Positions 15,001 through 27,700 of a DNA stretch of 64,000 nucleotides are shown one piece after another; within the stretch, counting starts at the first letter, position 1, and the number at the start of each line of letters is the position of its first letter. The stretch spans positions 12,906,501-12,970,500 of the forward strand of contig OW285190.1 of the NCBI GenBank assembly GCA_935421135.1. Reading direction: 5' to 3'. Source of the DNA: Bugulina stolonifera. Lineage: Eukaryota; Bryozoa; Gymnolaemata; Cheilostomatida; Bugulidae. Position numbers and translations under genes: made by a program. Below the pieces are notes generated by a model, which was given only the letters and a program-made list of their open reading frames with translations, did no database searches and had not been told where the DNA came from.

Positions 15001-18000
15001 TCTCGGGTAATCATTAGTTTTATTAGCCTCTTGTCGTTACCTTTTTTGACATGACAATATGATATTTTACCACCTGCAGTTTGTGCCATTATCACTTGTG
15101 TTATATGCATAGATGGGTGGTTAGGTGCTGCCTATTTGTGCACAATATGTGTATTGACCGTGATTATAAAATCCTGATATAGCTTCTCTATACTATCAGC
15201 ATAGATAGTAATCCTGTGCTGAGGTAACTTGATTTATTATTCACTGCTGTATTGATTGATCTATCATTTTAAACAGCTAGAAGGTAAACAAGCAGCCCAA
15301 CGTATGATCCGCCATGCTCTGGGGGTAAAGGGAACTAAGGCTGATGATGATGTCAACCAGCCCTTGACAGCAAATAACCAGGTAGCCAAGCAAGCCGTCT
15401 CATCAGTCTCCAGCAGCCTCAATCCGGACATTCCCGAATTTGTTCCACATCGACTGTCTGATCCTGCTTGTGGTGTTGTTGAAGCTGGGAGCTGGGTAAG
15501 GTAGGTGTTGGCTATACTTCAGGTTGACTGATAAACTGATTCCAATACAGTTTTGATCACAATAGTTTATGCTACATTCTCACCTCTTGTCTTACTATAA
15601 TTTGGTTTATTAATTTCAAGGGCTGTCTCCACAGTGTGTGCGAAAGCCGAAACTGTGCCAAATATCAATAAAAAGCATGATACGGGAATTGATGACAGTG
15701 AAGAAGATTGGGGAGAGGCTGCCGATGCAGCGCTGGCTGATCTTGAATCTCAGCCTTACGCTACCACTAAGACTACATCACACCAGGTCGAATCTCAGCC
15801 TTATGCTACTACTAAAAGTACATCACACCAGGTCGAATCTCAGCCTTACGCTACTACTAAAAGTACATCACACCAAATCGAATCTATCGTAGAGCAGCAC
15901 AGCCCTAGTTCTCTGCTACACCCTACTCCTAATATTAAAAAATGGGTTGGGGAATCCTGCACTGACTTTAATGTCGAAACATCTCATACCTGTCAAACAC
16001 CGAGGCCACCAGGACACACGTGAGTTGTCAAAGGAATCACTTGTACAATGTATATCAAGATGGTGAACTAAACATATTATAGTTTTATGATTTAAACTAC
16101 GTTTTAGGCTCAGCTTGTACTATTGCCGTCACTTGATATTTTCCTTTTATTGTAGTTTTGTTATAGCCGCGAACGAAACAGCTTCACGGGACGTTAAGGC
16201 TAATCTTAAGATGCCGGCTACACCTGCACCATTTATCGACAACAGTACTGTATCTAACACAGCCGCGCTACGTTCTGCTACTGCCAATCTACCTTCAGGC
16301 ACTAGTGTCATGTCTGTCACCAGTGCACCACTTGCAGACACCAGCATTATATCTACCACCGCACCACCTGCAGACACCAGCATTGTGTCTACCACTTTTG
16401 CACCACTTGCGGCTACCAACATTGTGTCAGTTTCAACTGCACCACTTGCAGACACCAACATTGTGTCTGCTTCAACTGCACTACTTGTGGATACCAGCAT
16501 TGTGTCTGTCACCACTGCACCACTTGCAGACACCAGCACTGTGTCTGTCACCACTGCACCACCTGCAGACACTAGCATTGTGTCTGTCACCACTGCACCA
16601 CCTGCAGACACTAGCATTGTGTCTGACACTACTGCACAACATGCTAAGATTGAAAGCGTTGATGACACCAGGGTAAAGTTAGCAGACAACTGCTCTATTT
16701 CATCATTAGCTGGTGCATCTGAACGTAGTGAGGACGATGTATTTGTGTCAGATGAATCTCCAAAGGACAGTCCGACCACCAACAACAACATATCAGTGGT
16801 AGAAGAGAGTCCTGAGTCCGAAGAACACATCTCTCCAGAGAGCGATGGCGAAGTTAGTTAATAACATATATGTAGTCTAATGTATATATTTATCTGGGTG
16901 AACCCAGTGTAGGGCCTGTGTGCGTGTATATCTCCTGCGCCTGCCTGTACATTCCCATCTAGTACGTGTACATCTACATTGTCCCTGAAGACTACCTACA
17001 CATCTCTGCCTACGGAATATTTTTCTTGCAAAGAAACTTGTATAACAAGGTGGCCACAGAGAAGTGTCTTGTGTGCAGTTGGTTCAGTTCACAGGTGTGA
17101 AGCTGAGCTGGTGCAGCTTTCCATGTGTCTGTCCAATGTGTTAGGCAATGAGACACACTAGAGCCTAGGGTCCAAGCCCTGATCAGAGATTGGTTTTCCC
17201 ACCGATGTGGAACCGGGTTCATAGCTGCTCATGAATAAATTCCCTTGCAAGAAAAATATTGCATATAAAACGTATGGCCAAAGTATAGCATCTACTGTCT
17301 ACGTCTACTGTCTACGTCTACTGTCTACGTCTACTGTCTACATCTACTGTCTACATCTACTGTATTATTTTATACATGTGTAGAATATGCATGTAATATC
17401 GATGCTTGGTACCCAGTTTATTAATATGTATTTGTTATACATGTATGTGTAGATTCGTGTTCCCTCCCAAACTTTGGATATAGAAGACACCAAGAAGCCA
17501 TTCCGTGTTCTGATATCTCATATCAACACCCCTTCTGAATTCTACGTTAATTTGTGTAATGAGAAAACTGCCATACACTTTAACCAGCTTGACGGTATTC
17601 CAGAGTACTATGATCGGCTCTACAACTCCATGCTCAGGACAATGCTTGGGGACTACAAGCCAAAGGTTTGTCCCACAATTGACAACATTCTGAATAGAAC
17701 AGAACCTGGATGCAATACATTTGTTCATGTAGTTGTCAATGTCACATTGTGCTTGTACATGTATATTATGTTTGGTGCAACTGCTTTGTCATTCTAGATG
17801 GGGGATTACTGTGTAGCCAAGTCCGATCAGTTCAGCTCGTACTACCGAGCAGAGGTGGTGAGCTTCAGAGAGTCCAAGGATGTGGTTATCGAAGGAATGA
17901 TTGTGCGAAAGAAGAACTCTAAAACAGTCAAAGTTTTCTTCATTGATTATGGTACGTGTCAACCTTCCTGTCTTGTATTGAATCATGTACAAGGTGCAAA

Positions 18001-21000
18001 TTTTTTAATAGTTCTTTATGCCTCGTTTTACTGGTCTAATATTACATGTATACTATTGTTAGGTTTACATGTTAATGCCCCTCCCCTCTTTCAACTGGAG
18101 AGCATAATACTATTAGCCGCTATTTCCTACAACTAAAATGTAGATCGTTATACAATAACATATCTTTCTGCATTGTTCTTTCCATACGATACTCTAGTAT
18201 TAGCCGTGGATGGATATGTTGTATATAGGAAGCAGTGAATGGGTATGTGTGGACCACGTATTTCCCCTGATGCCCCAATTTGGAGGAGTACCTCCATTGG
18301 CTTGGCAGTGCACTCTCACAGATATATACCCTCTGGAGGGGAGTAGACCAGAGTTCCCTGGTGGCTGGAACAACCAGGCTGTTGATACGTTCAACACAAT
18401 CGTACCAGAGTCATCTGTCTGCGACATGTTCATAACTAACCCTCGTTCTCAAATGGTTAACGAAATTCTCCAGGTATTATTAATATATTATATGCATGAT
18501 GCATATTGTGTAATGTACATGTACATGTAATTAGTTTTTACTTGCAACACTCAGCAGGCTGATTTTAGTCAACTAACAGTAATGGTAGTCAAATCCTGTA
18601 AATACTGTTCTTATTACATTTGGGTAATCCTGTATCCTCCATGGTTCCTCATCTTGAATTTGGTCCATCTGATGGATGTGTGCATTCCACCAAGTGCTGA
18701 TCTGCTCTATTAAGATATCATCTGAAGCATTTTCTATGTATGTACATGTACATGCATGTGTGGTCACTATATAATAATATAACTGCAGGTTATCCTGGAA
18801 GTACCAGCTGACAATAAAGGTACAGATACGGTATTTGTGAATGAGAGACTTGTAGAGCTAAAGGCTGCTCATTCTCTGTATCTGCATGGTGAACCGGCTG
18901 CTATGCTAGACAATGCTACTGTGTCATCTCAGCCTTCTGCTGTTGGTACGTTGGCTCTCTCCTATGTAGATACTACCTTCAATTGTAATGGTTCTTTCCA
19001 ACTATAGTCAACATTACTTGAGCATGCTTGACTTTAAGAATATAAACTCATTGAATAGAAGATGGCAAAGCAGTCTTCTCAGCTTATTCAATATTTGTTG
19101 TCTGTTCCTCCTTTCAACCTAAATTCTAACAACTCACGTTCTCTTGGTTGCAAACTTTTCTGCAGTGTAGATTCAACATAACAAGTAAAAGACATAACGT
19201 TGTCACTAGTCGGCATTGAGGGACATGATATTTGTATTTGATCAGATATGGAGAAGTTGGAGTCTGAGTCTCAAGGGGAAGACGATTTAACCTCTTGGAA
19301 ACCAATGGCAGAGGACTTCTACTCTCACTCCAATATGTATGGTCTAAATCCCGAGGATGCAGAAGTTGTGCTCACAGGATACAGTTAGTCTACAATTATA
19401 TTTTATATGTTGATACTGTGCCTTGAGTCCTGCAGTTACATAATTAGGATTTTGTACCAGATTTTACCTTTGTGTGATAGTTTATACACCAGTTGTCTAG
19501 CGATAACCAACAGTTCAATGAACGGATACAAGTCATTTGAAATAAGATATTCATGCCGATCTGCACTCTTAAGAGTGGATAACTTCACCTGTCAGTTGCC
19601 AATGCTAAAGGTAGTTTACAAATAAGGTCATGTTTATATGCATTTACTGTGTTCATCGACACTGTGTGCTCTACTTATCGTTACAGAGTCACAAGAGCAG
19701 ACTAAGTTGAGATGCAAGGAGTTTGCTCGAAGAGGTCAATGTAGCCGTGGAGATCTCTGCCACTTTGAGCACATCATAGAAAGAGAAGGTATTTTAACAT
19801 AATTATACCTCTTATGTATGCATGTGTGCAAGTAATGTAATGCAAAATACTTCATGTAATAATGTAAACTGGCAGCACTGCTGCAGGCTAGACAGAGCCG
19901 TTGGAATCATTCTCCTGAGCATAGGCTTCTAATACCCAACTGTTCATATTGTTAGGGGCTGTCACAGAGGATACCAAGGAGGTGATGTGTACCGACACAA
20001 CAGTACCTCTACCAGTAGAAGGTACATTTGTTGTCGCAGAGTTGACAGCTACTATTACACCCGCTCATTTCTATGTAAAGTTTCCCTTTGGTTCTAAGAG
20101 TGTTGAAGAAATAATTAATGAGCAAGTCAGTGGTAAGTTGTTATAATGTTCAAGATCTGCATGTTGCGTAAGCGACTTTATAATATATATTTATTATATC
20201 TGAGGGTTGTTTTTGGATTCACAATAATAATTTATATTTCTCATTGCTAGTCAGTTTTAAAATATACCACAGTAAAATTGCCTCTTACCATAATGTGTCA
20301 CCAAGACTGAATTGGATGCTAACTTTTTATCTCGTGGTTTAAAATTTAATTATCGACTTGTTAAATACCTTAGAATACTGTGTACAGCCATGTTACAGCC
20401 TCCTCCCCACATTTTTGGAAGGCACATCATCTGCTGGCATATATAATACTTACATTACATTCTGTATTAATTCGGAGTAACTACATGTAATTAAGAATAA
20501 TATAGGAATAATATTTCTGTTACAGACACTGCTAGCTCCAAAGGCTCGGTTAACCCTGAGAAAGATGCCGAGGAAGAAGATTTCTCTGACTTTCAACTTC
20601 GTCTCAAGTAAATAAATATTTATTTCATCTCTATTCACTAGTTGTTTATATTAATGCACTAATATATTATGATATGCGAGTATTTATATTCCCATGCCCA
20701 GGTACATGTACTTATTTGATTAATGTGCAATGATAGTCACATTTGTTTTTTTTATAAAGTACTCACTATAGTACAGCACAGTTTATACGCAAGGATGCTA
20801 TTGCCTATGCTCCTGGGGAGATCATTGTAGCAAAGTTCACTGAGGATGACACTTTCTATAGAGCTCGTGTAGTGGAAAGTGACTTTGACAATCACCAAGT
20901 TAAGGTATGTTGAGTTATCCTCTTCATTAAGTTTGTGGTGAATTTGCATTCGGAGATTTATCTCAACAAATACATACTTTGTATGATGACCACGAAACTT

Positions 21001-22008
21001 CAGAGGTCATAGAGATTTTCTGTTTACACTGAAAGATTCTTTCGATGAGATGAATATTCGAGATCCATGTACATGTATATCTCCCAACCAGGTGATTTAT
21101 CACCCGAGATTTAACGGGGGAATCAATCTCCCAATGTAAACACAACTTAGTAGAGTGTGCATTTACACAGGCCTCATAAATTGTTTGATCATTCAAACAC
21201 TTTGTTTTACTATATTTTTCAAGGTTTTCTTTGTGGATTTTGGCAATAGTGAGTGGACATCCCATGCAAATATTCGTGAAATGTTGCCGAGATTCCTCCA
21301 TCTTCCTTTCCAAGCGGTAGAATGTTTCCTTCCTATTGAGCCTATACATCCAAAGAAAGAATGGACTGATGAAGAGACGGAGTACTTCAATCAACTGGCA
21401 GATGGAAAACTTTTGATTTGTCAGCCTATTGACTGGTCAGTCCTTTAATGTGCTCATTAGTTGCCACTTTACTTGCTATATTCACTTTGCGAACATTGTA
21501 ATATACAAGTTTGATGATTTGTCTTACCTTACACAACAAAGTTGTACAATTCATTGAGAAAACAACACCAAAGATGATGTGAACACTTTCATTCATTATT
21601 TCAAACCTGTAGTCCAAGGTCAAGTAACTAAATTCTGCAAGCCATTTCTGGCTTTGTAGTCAAGTATTTATTAAAATGCATTTACTGAACTGCATTTTTA
21701 CTAGCATATCTGTAGTTGCCTCATTTCTAGCAAAAATTTGGCCTCTCCTTGCCAATAGTTGCCCCTTTTGTAGCTTCCATGACTATATTCATTTTTTGTT
21801 ACTACAAACTGCTTGTTCTTTTTGTAGCAATCGAGGCGGTAACTGTATGACTGTACAGCTTCTAGATGCCAACTCTGGCACCGACGTTTGGTTGTCGCAG
21901 CAAATGGTCGATGCTAAGTTGGCCAAGAAATCCAGTGCACGCGTTAAGCCAATGTCGGCCGCATCTAGTCTCAAGGATGTAAAGATTACTCCTTACCTAC
22001 CCGGTTAA
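9084..22008 (+). CDS. Multi-Tudor (three extended Tudor domains) CCCH zinc-finger protein, TDRD-like
   Basis: Extended Tudor domains bind methyl-arginine tails, classically of Piwi proteins, so a germ-granule/piRNA role is likely but inferred. My 26 exons are 9084-9230, 9600-9790, 9973-10081, 10402-10710, 11039-11157, 11569-11693, 11978-12114, 12454-12670, 13494-13641, 13963-14126, 14279-14692, 14831-15006, 15277-15500, 15621-16019, 16156-16852, 17453-17665, 17798-17951, 18229-18473, 18789-18945, 19246-19383, 19687-19788, 19956-20132, 20526-20607, 20760-20904, 21224-21435 and 21828-22008. They total 5382 nt, 1793 aa, with phases agreeing throughout. Tudor cores are KVKVFFIDFGNVEAV (in residues 253-450), VKVFFIDYG+SSEWV (1193-1448) and VFFVDFGNSEW (1529-1793). 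A CCCH finger lies at C1504, C1513, C1519 and H1523. A 740-aa Ser/Thr/Pro/Ala-rich linker separates Tudor 1 from Tudor 2. The exon 11 acceptor is the weakest call. Confidence 0.88.
12891..12978. repeat. two tandem copies of a 44-bp unit
   Basis: Two adjacent near-identical copies starting TGGATCTGAAGACCACGC, each containing the near-palindrome CAACTcctAATTAGTTG. They lie in intron 8 of the multi-Tudor gene. Confidence 0.85.
15745..15885 (+). repeat. 45-bp coding tandem repeat, three copies
   Basis: Three in-frame copies in exon 14 of the multi-Tudor gene, each encoding ESQPYATTK(T/S)TSHQ(V/I). The nucleotide identity is high, so the expansion is recent. Confidence 0.92.
16307..16650 (+). repeat. 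39-bp coding minisatellite in multi-Tudor exon 15
   Basis: About eight in-frame units encode variants of APLADTSIVSVTT (13 residues); one unit is a residue shorter. The last units are nearly identical and the first are diverged, which is typical of slippage from one end. The encoded segment is low-complexity and rich in Thr, Ser, Ala and Asp, inside the linker before Tudor domain 2. Confidence 0.92.
17016..17260. repeat. 245-bp segment bounded by a perfect 16-bp inverted repeat
   Basis: AATATTTTTCTTGCAA at 17016-17031 is the exact reverse complement of 17245-17260. The segment lies in intron 15 of the multi-Tudor gene. It could be a small MITE; I saw no convincing target duplication. Confidence 0.55.
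17291..17364. repeat. 13-bp tandem repeat (TCTACTGTCTACG), about 5.5 copies
   Basis: Units start at 17291, 17304, 17317, 17330, 17343 and 17356. The last two full units carry A in place of G at position 13. It is a short intronic minisatellite. Confidence 0.9.
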
Positions 22009-22736
22009 GCGAACTTGCTCAATTCCATTAGTGTATAAATATCTGCTCATCTATTTGTGCTGAGATATTTGATATTTTATATACAGAAACTTTGTATTTT
22101 ATCAGTCACAGTAGTCACAGTATACAGTATGTACATTATTTTGTTATAGTTTTGAGGCACAATTTATTACAATCATTTTAAGCTTCCCATTTTTCCAGCA
22201 CTTGCCAAATATTTTGCTATGAAACTAATTTAGCCATCCTTGATTCAAGGTGAAATTAACTATAAAAATATGTAGGAGTTCTACTGCAGTATTTCATGTT
22301 AATCCAAATTGTAATATACATGTACAATGTTTTAGTTCTCTTTACCCAATACATATATTTTTCTGTTACTCTATTGTAAATATCAAAGTGCTGGTTGCAC
22401 ATAGTCTTAGTTAATACTCTGTTGTACTTTTGTATCTACCTTTTCTGAAATAAATGGGAAATGTATCCTGATGTGAATTATATTTTTCAATCGTTACTAG
22501 GGAAAAAATACATCCACTAAAATTAGCATCCAATATAAAATACTTAAAGAAGACTACATGTACATATGTACTAAAATGAGATTTCATCCCATAATTCTAA
22601 TATACAGTGTAGGATAGGAATATCCATAAGTATGAGAGTGAAAAATGGCACATGTTTAGGAAGATTGTCCAGTGGCTAAGGAAATATAAATCATAAATAT
22701 TCACCAGCAATACAAAAATTGTCCTGATGAAAGTTA
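22009..22736. other. convergent 3' flanks of the multi-Tudor and Rolling-stone-like genes
   Basis: Contains the presumed 3' UTRs of both genes, transcribed towards each other. No further gene was seen. Confidence 0.5.
22449..22454 (+). other. probable polyadenylation signal of the multi-Tudor gene
   Basis: AATAAA about 440 bases after the stop codon, followed by T-rich DNA. It is the clearest candidate downstream of the last exon. Confidence 0.55.
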
Positions 22737-23617
22737 TCATACTAGGAATGTCTGCAAAGAAGAGTCTTTGGGTACAAGTAATTTTAATTTAAACCTAGAT
22801 GCTAACACCAACAAGCCTTTGACTACTGTTGCAGCTAGCATTAGTACTAGTACAAGTAAAAGAGTCTTTCCTGGCTGATCCCAGTTCACAACTTTATATA
22901 TATAATTCTCTGGCGCAGCCCGCATATACCAGAACAAAACTGTAAAACCTGCATATACAATAGCCAGCACTAGAGCATATATTACATGAAAAAATTTTAC
23001 TATAATAGTGTTAAAAGTAAATTCTGTCAAAATAAACACCGAATTCAATATGTGCCTAGAAATATTTGTTAGACCTAATATATCCTTTGCTGGATTATAA
23101 ATTAAAAAGAAATACATGAGCGATACTAAAATACTGAGGTTCAACACAATAGAATGCAGAAACCACTGTATTAGACATCCAATCTGTACACCGTTACCAG
23201 TCTTTTCTTCATAGCATACTTTGTCCATACGAAATACCTTAGAACTTGATACGAGCTTATGATAGAGTGGAATCATTCTCTCTGGTTGGTTGAGCGTGTT
23301 GTATACGGCCATGGTGTAGTATATAGCACAACACAAATAGATAATGTTAGTTAGATAATAAAAGGCAGGCAGTCTCTCTTTTTCAAGTATCCTTATAAAT
23401 AGTATTAGCCAATGGAAGACAGATGCAAAGATTCTAAACTGCAGCAAGGACTGGGAAGTCACACAGAACTACAAGTATATAACAAACTAATTTGTAACAA
23501 GAATCATCTCGCATCTGGAATTTTCTTTCCTTCACTTACATACATATTGAAACCGCTTGGTTTAATGAATGGAGAAAACCTAATAAGAGTAATTCCCATT
23601 AGCTCGGTTGATCCCAT
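22737..23617 (-). CDS. Rolling-stone (Rost)-like multi-pass membrane protein
   Basis: Family members are plasma-membrane proteins; the Drosophila founder is needed for myoblast fusion, but no function can be assigned here. There are two coding exons on the minus strand, 23617-23540 (26 codons, ending at a GTAAGTG donor) and 23468-22737. Together they give 810 nt, 269 aa, the usual size. The start ATG at 23617 follows an in-frame TAA. Family blocks are FNMYFCVTSQ across the intron, FYYLTNIIYLCCAIYY, ISRHILNSVFILTEF, FHVIYALVLAIVYAGFTV and YIYKVVNWDQPGKT. About six hydrophobic segments are visible. It is head-to-head with SLC35B1, about 1.1 kb apart, and tail-to-tail with the multi-Tudor gene. 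Confidence 0.8.
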
Positions 23618-24750
23618 ACCTTTCGTGAATGCCTCTGGGAGTTATCTAATGAAACCAGCGTCCTATGGACAGACTCTGCTTCTAATTGTAATTGGTGAGC
23701 ATTACTCTCAATATTTCTACTGTAGTATAGTATAGTAGTGACTCACTAGGAGATTGATCATTTTTACACGTTGCCTTTGCCTTTACTCATTTACTTCAAA
23801 GAAGAAGCTGCTGCTTTGGATTACTCTATTGAAGCTATTGCATGTACACCTTACACTTACAGTCTGAGTCAGTCTACTCTCTAATCAAATCACTATTTAA
23901 TAGTTATCAGAAGCATCTTCATTCTTCAATCATATTCAAAATTTTAGGTGAACTGACATTGACATTATCTCATGTTCACGATCATGTTGCCTCACCTAGG
24001 CCAGATCAGATGATACTGGGATTCAAATGAGATTGTGACTTAGTACTTACCCCTGAATTATAAAACATGGAATCGGAGTGATATTTAAATCCCCCATAGT
24101 TGGATCTGACAGCAGCTAACATGGTCATAAAACTCATGCTGGAGTAAACGGAAAAGTTCAAGCAAATCTACAGCATTATTCAGCGATTATTATCCTCCAA
24201 CAACTGGTTACAAACCCCATTAGTGTGATGGCCTCCGATCTGCAGAATGGTACAATAACCACTTTGCCGATCTGGCGTTGTCTACACAAATTGCCATTAA
24301 TCTAAATATTTTGCAAAGTGAGGTTTGCGGGACTGTACAGGCACCCTATAATATAGGACGAAATGTGTTCTCTATTGCTCCACGGTATACGGATATTATG
24401 CTTGACTCGCTATAGTGAATCAGGTTTTCCTAAGGTTGCTAATACCACACTATGTGACCTAAAGGTAACTCCCCTTCCCCCATTTTATCAATTATCGTGG
24501 AACCTTGGATAATAGCGCAAAGTTATTCCTCGCTTCAAGTTTGCGCTCTTATAGAGTGGCGACCAACATCCCTACTTCCAATCCCATAGAAGTGTAGAAT
24601 CCGGGCTATTACTTCTCCATTTGAAAACTGCCACATAAGAGTTATAACACATTTTCATTTTGTTGAAAAATAAGTTATTGGATTGTTTGGTGATGCTAAT
24701 AAAATAGTATAGTTTTGCAGCCTATACTTTTAAATTGAAATAACAACGTA
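23618..24750. other. divergent intergenic region between the Rost-like gene and SLC35B1
   Basis: 1.1 kb that must hold both promoters if they are not shared. I see no TATA element that I would defend and no coding exon. Confidence 0.4.
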
Positions 24751-27700
24751 ATGCTAGATAAAGGAAGATTTCTGCTATATGCAGCAGGAATTTTTATTTG
24801 TTACTTCTTTTATGGTATTCTTCAGGAAAAAATGTAAGTCTAGTCTCAGTATATTAGTATAACTGATTTCATTGGATTGGCCAGTGTTTCAATAAAGTTG
24901 TACTTTGAATTAGCTTTCCTGAGTTTAATTTCTAGCGTAGTTAGGTCCAAGTCGGACCTATTCAAGTCAGTCAGTGCCGCTCCTGAAGTAAAGTCAGTGC
25001 TGTCTCAAGTCGAGTCAGTGCGCAATGCAAGTCTCAAGTCAAGTAGAAATACAACTCAAGTGAGAAACAAATTCAAAGAATTTACAATTTCCAAAGCATC
25101 ACGTCTTACCAGACATTCCAATCTATTTAAAACCATGCAGATGTGTAGCTGGGCATGTGTGTTATGCAGTGCTTAAATTGTAAATTAAGAAGTGGGGGGA
25201 CTGAGCTGATGAGGGTGGGAGGGGTGGAGTGTGGGCACCCCCGCTTAGCCCCACGCGAGCGGAAAACTTTGCAAAAAGGCTTCTAGAGACATGTTCTGGG
25301 AAAGTTTGAGATGAGCTTTGATGATGTCTTTCTGCAAGGAATTTGTCTACTGAGCAGTCGTTTGTGTACCTACTACTACTATTGCTACTAAAAGATGTTA
25401 TTATTACGCCACTATTATTGTGAGTGAGATCAGTAGTGGCATATTAGTAGGAGCTTGCTAAGCTGTAAAAAGGTTTTTATTACTACTAGTAGCAAAAAAG
25501 TACCAGTACTATTTGTTACTAGTAAAATCTTCTTCACACTCCATCATTAGCTATCACCAGTGATCGAAGAGAAACAAATTAAGTGGGTAAGCTCCCAGTC
25601 AATATAGTGCAATGCACCCCAGGTGCAGGGTGGAATCCCGGCCTCCAAATTGTTTCAAGTCTCTGAGATTCTTAAAATTTCTTTTGCTGGCATTAGCCTA
25701 CTTGGTACAAAATATTGTATATTTTTTTAATAACATGATACTTTTTGGGCTATAGCTAATGTATTAACACCAGAAAATTTTAATTGTTAAGTTATATTGT
25801 CTTTACCAGAAGAGATGCCACATTGAAGCCACAGAGTAGATTCAAGGCCAGGGGAGCGTGCCTGATACCCTACTATTAGCAGTAAACAGTAAGAGACTGT
25901 ATAGTTCAAATTGTAAGAGCACTTTATTGAGCAACAGCCTACATACAACTGAAGTCAGAATGCAAAATTGTGCATCTTGTATTATGAAATCAGTTTTAAA
26001 CTAAGGTCAAAAAGTTAACAAGTATATTAGGTCGGTCTCGGACCAAAAGGGGTGTGAGTTACAGAAAATGCAAAACGGTTTCGGATTACAAGCACTGCTA
26101 CATTTCAGACTAATGAAAATAGACAATATTATAGTGATCAAGGCATGTAGCAACAGCCAACAGTATGTAGGTTAACAAAAGGTATACAATAAAAGAAACC
26201 CGAAGGGGAAACATATATTCACGCTGCAATGCATACGAGACAAGATAACGCAATAAGGAGACTGTTTATTTTAAGTAAGTTAGAGTTATAGTCATTCGGG
26301 AGTGAGTGTCGGCTCAGGACACAACAATATACAGTAGCTATCAAACGCTGAGGAATTCAATTGCGATGGCTATGTACAAGAACTCTCAACTCAGTTTTCT
26401 TCGAGAAGCTGTAAAGTGCAACGAATAGAGATAACCACAATCAAAATTAGTAAAATCAGAACATAGGACCTATTTCACACTAAAACAGTGACATTTCGCT
26501 TTCAAAGTCTGAACTTCTGACACCATTGAGTTTCACAAAATTTAAATAGTAGCTCAAATAACTCTACAAAAATCTTGAGCTAAATAACGAAAGAATTTAA
26601 CTTGACTTGCAGTTGGTCTAGATAATTTGATAAAAACTTGAGTTTCTCTTCTGGGGCCATGCAAAGATTTTACTTCTAGCTTGAAAGATTTGATTAGTCA
26701 TTAAAAATGAATTGACTTGCGACTAAGAATTGGCCATGACGACTTGAGTGTCCAAAAGAACACTTGCAGACATCTCTGCCTTTAGCTGTCTTAATTGATG
26801 TTGTGTTATCACATATAAGCTCTCTGGTTTGATGTTGATTATACGCATGATTACACTCTCTAACTTAGCAGCCAGTGAGTACCTATTATGTGCACAGAAA
26901 AATTACTATGTTTGTTTCTGCTTTACATTCAAAAGAAATGAACACTTTAGTGGTGCCTGTAATAAAATATATAATTAATAATAAAATAAATAGCATTATT
27001 ATAATTATTTATTAGTCCTATAAAAATTTAACCAAGTAGGCCTACTAAGTATCAAATTATTTAGATTACTTAGCAAATTATGTAACTCAATGATTAATCA
27101 AAATGATTGTGCAATGACAAACATGATATAATCCTAGCTACAATCCAGTAATATCTAGCTATCAGCCTGTCTGCATTAACTAAGCCCAGGACAAAGAATA
27201 GCCAGTAGAGTAAGCTACCAGCACCAATTGTACTGGAAGACTTGTCTAATCATAATCACAAATGTATCGAATTATTTGGATTACTTAGCAAATTACATTA
27301 TTTAATTTAATAATTAGTAAAAATCATTGTACAATGAAAATTGTGATACAATTTATATTTTCCACACCATCCTGGAGCATGAATCTTTCTTTTCAAATCC
27401 TATATCTACACTTGATATTAACACCAAACATGCTAATGCTTTTAATTCTGCTGCCTGTAATACTAACAAGTTTCTGCACAGCTTTCTAATCAGAACTGTT
27501 TAGGAGCTCCGCTGAGACCATAGAACTAGCAAAAAAGACTTGCAACTGTGATAATTCCTCTTTACTTCTAACCTGGGACCATGGAACTTAGCCAAGACAA
27601 GATATCCTAGCTACAATCCAGTAACATCTATCTAACTATGATAGTTAGATAGTTACTATCAGCCTTGTCTGCTCTAAGTGAAGGATGAAGAATAGCCAGT

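Noticed and set aside
16147..16830. 227-codon open frame antisense to multi-Tudor exon 15
   Set aside because: It is kept open by the 39-bp repeat being a multiple of three. It mirrors the repeat and lacks its own splice or start context.
25580..25660. tRNA-like sequence with a GGTGGAATCCC word inside the hAT element
   Set aside because: The B-box match is partial and the A box weak. It was not enough to call a SINE.
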